A program made the position numbers and the translations under genes. Below, in pieces: positions 63,398-64,000 of a stretch of 64,000 nt of DNA. Below the pieces are notes generated by a model, which saw nothing but the letters and a program-made list of their open reading frames with translations, ran no database searches and had not been told where the DNA came from. Each line of letters begins with the position of its first letter. Position 1 is the stretch's first letter. The DNA comes from Hemileia vastatrix (taxonomy: Eukaryota; Basidiomycota; Pucciniomycetes; Pucciniales; Zaghouaniaceae): positions 28,428,606 through 28,492,605 of the forward strand of contig JASXTE010000001.1 in the NCBI GenBank assembly GCA_030280995.1. Reading direction: 5' to 3'.

Positions 63398-64000
63398 TTA
63401 TGGTATAAATGGAATTCCCGAGTAGGTTTTGATTCTATAATCTACGTAAGCTTTACCAAAAAATCTCACTAAATGATATTCTTCAACTATTGAAAAAAAT
63501 ATAAAAAAAACAAGCCAGTCAGCATTTTCAACTCATGTTTCGTAGTGCGTTGGTGAACTAGAGTTTTGAGAGCATAAATAAATAGAGGTAGAGTCCTAAA
63601 TAATGAGAGAATATACTAACTATCTATACGATTTTTGAAGAACCGCCATGAAATAACTGGAAAAACAAGAAAGCATAACCAATTGTTCATGACTAGCTGC
63701 AAACAAGTTGACCAAATCAAGAAGCCAGTGTATGACGGATGTCTAATCCAAGCGTAGATGCCATCTGTTACGAGGACGTGATCTGATTTTCTACTACTTG
63801 TTTCAACATGATGGTTGAATGATTGAGCAGCTGTTATCATTGACCAGGAGCGAATGAGTTGGCCAATGAGAACAAGAGGTATTGAGAGGAAGAGAGGGGG
63901 GGGAAAAAATGGCTTTGGCATGAAGATATGCTCCAACAGGGATGCCAATTGTGCAAGATGATACGATAAACCATTATTGATGAGGAAAGCTAAAAGAAGA
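63398..64000 (-). CDS. STE14: Protein-S-isoprenylcysteine O-methyltransferase, partial (two exons)
   Basis: ICMT methylates the C-terminal prenylated cysteine of CAAX proteins (Ras-type GTPases, fungal lipopeptide pheromones) in the ER membrane. The exon 63621-64000 is open to the window edge (LLLAFLINNGLSYHLAQL), so the N-terminus is missing. It continues with hydrophobic segments, FNHHVETSSRKSDHVLVTDG and the hallmark IRHPSYTGFLIW, then a last membrane pair (NNWLCFLVFPVISWRFF). Joining at GTTAGT (63620) to ...CAATAG (63487) restores NRIDIEEYHLVRFFGKAYVD and the end TYSGIPFIP with TAA at 63398-63400. Both match the family C-terminus. Unlike the repeats around it, the gene has normal CpG content. 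The only convincing host gene in the window. Confidence 0.9.
63487..63620 (-). other. Intron of the ICMT gene
   Basis: 134 nt on the minus strand: donor GTTAGT, branch-like TGCTGAC at 63524-63518, T-rich tract, acceptor CAATAG. Splicing restores a family-like reading frame, which is the main evidence. Confidence 0.85.

Overview
The window reads as repeat-dominated nuclear DNA of a filamentous basidiomycete. It is AT-rich and CpG-poor, and it is packed with Ty3/Gypsy chromovirus-type LTR retrotransposons, solo LTRs, PIF/Harbinger-like and Tc1-like DNA transposons and foldback/MITE-type repeats. A repeat-bloated rust fungus (Pucciniales) is the best guess. That is an inference from family resemblance (Gag-Pol style, Tet-like oxygenase, SANT-like transposon gene) and was not tested. 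The only convincing host gene is a partial protein-S-isoprenylcysteine O-methyltransferase (STE14/ICMT) running off the right edge; one intron and the stop codon can be placed.

Layout. 1-11580: a decayed PIF/Harbinger transposase copy (minus strand) with a solo LTR (4213-5019, TSD AAAAT) just upstream of its start, a second type of solo LTR (6387-7544), and several foldback repeats. 11581-20160: an old, inactivated LTR element (E3). 20161-30551: a MITE, a solo LTR with TSD GCTAG, a Tc1-like element with near-perfect TIRs, a decayed LTR, and a 3.1-kb unit bracketed by inverted repeats that holds a G-rich minisatellite. 30552-39315: a complete, very young minus-strand element (E1; LTRs 823 bp, TSD TTAGT) with an intact 2007-aa Gag-Pol. 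39316-42516: an old LTR, a Tc1-like remnant and a MITE. 42517-58990: a PIF/Harbinger-like element with decayed transposase, Tet-like 2OG-Fe(II) oxygenase and SANT-like genes, split near its right end by a young complete plus-strand LTR element (E2; 49122-58834, TSD AAAAT, intact 1973-aa Gag-Pol). 58991-64000: MITEs, another solo LTR (TSD GAAAC) and the ICMT gene.

What stands out. First, all three Gag-Pol genes overlap a second ORF in the +1 frame near the Gag N-terminus. Its protein (coiled coil, Trp-rich VSKW motif, basic tail) is alignable between E1 and E2, while the Gag-Pol frame there is not, which suggests a conserved overprinted gene. Second, the leaders of E1 and E3 each carry ten copies of a motif CAGTTGAC-N4-8-GTCCTG. 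It can fold into a bulged hairpin and shows compensatory changes. Third, old copies differ from young ones largely by CpG to TpG/CpA changes, and a Tet-like oxygenase remnant lies inside the Harbinger-type unit. These are sequence-level observations; expression and function are inferred.
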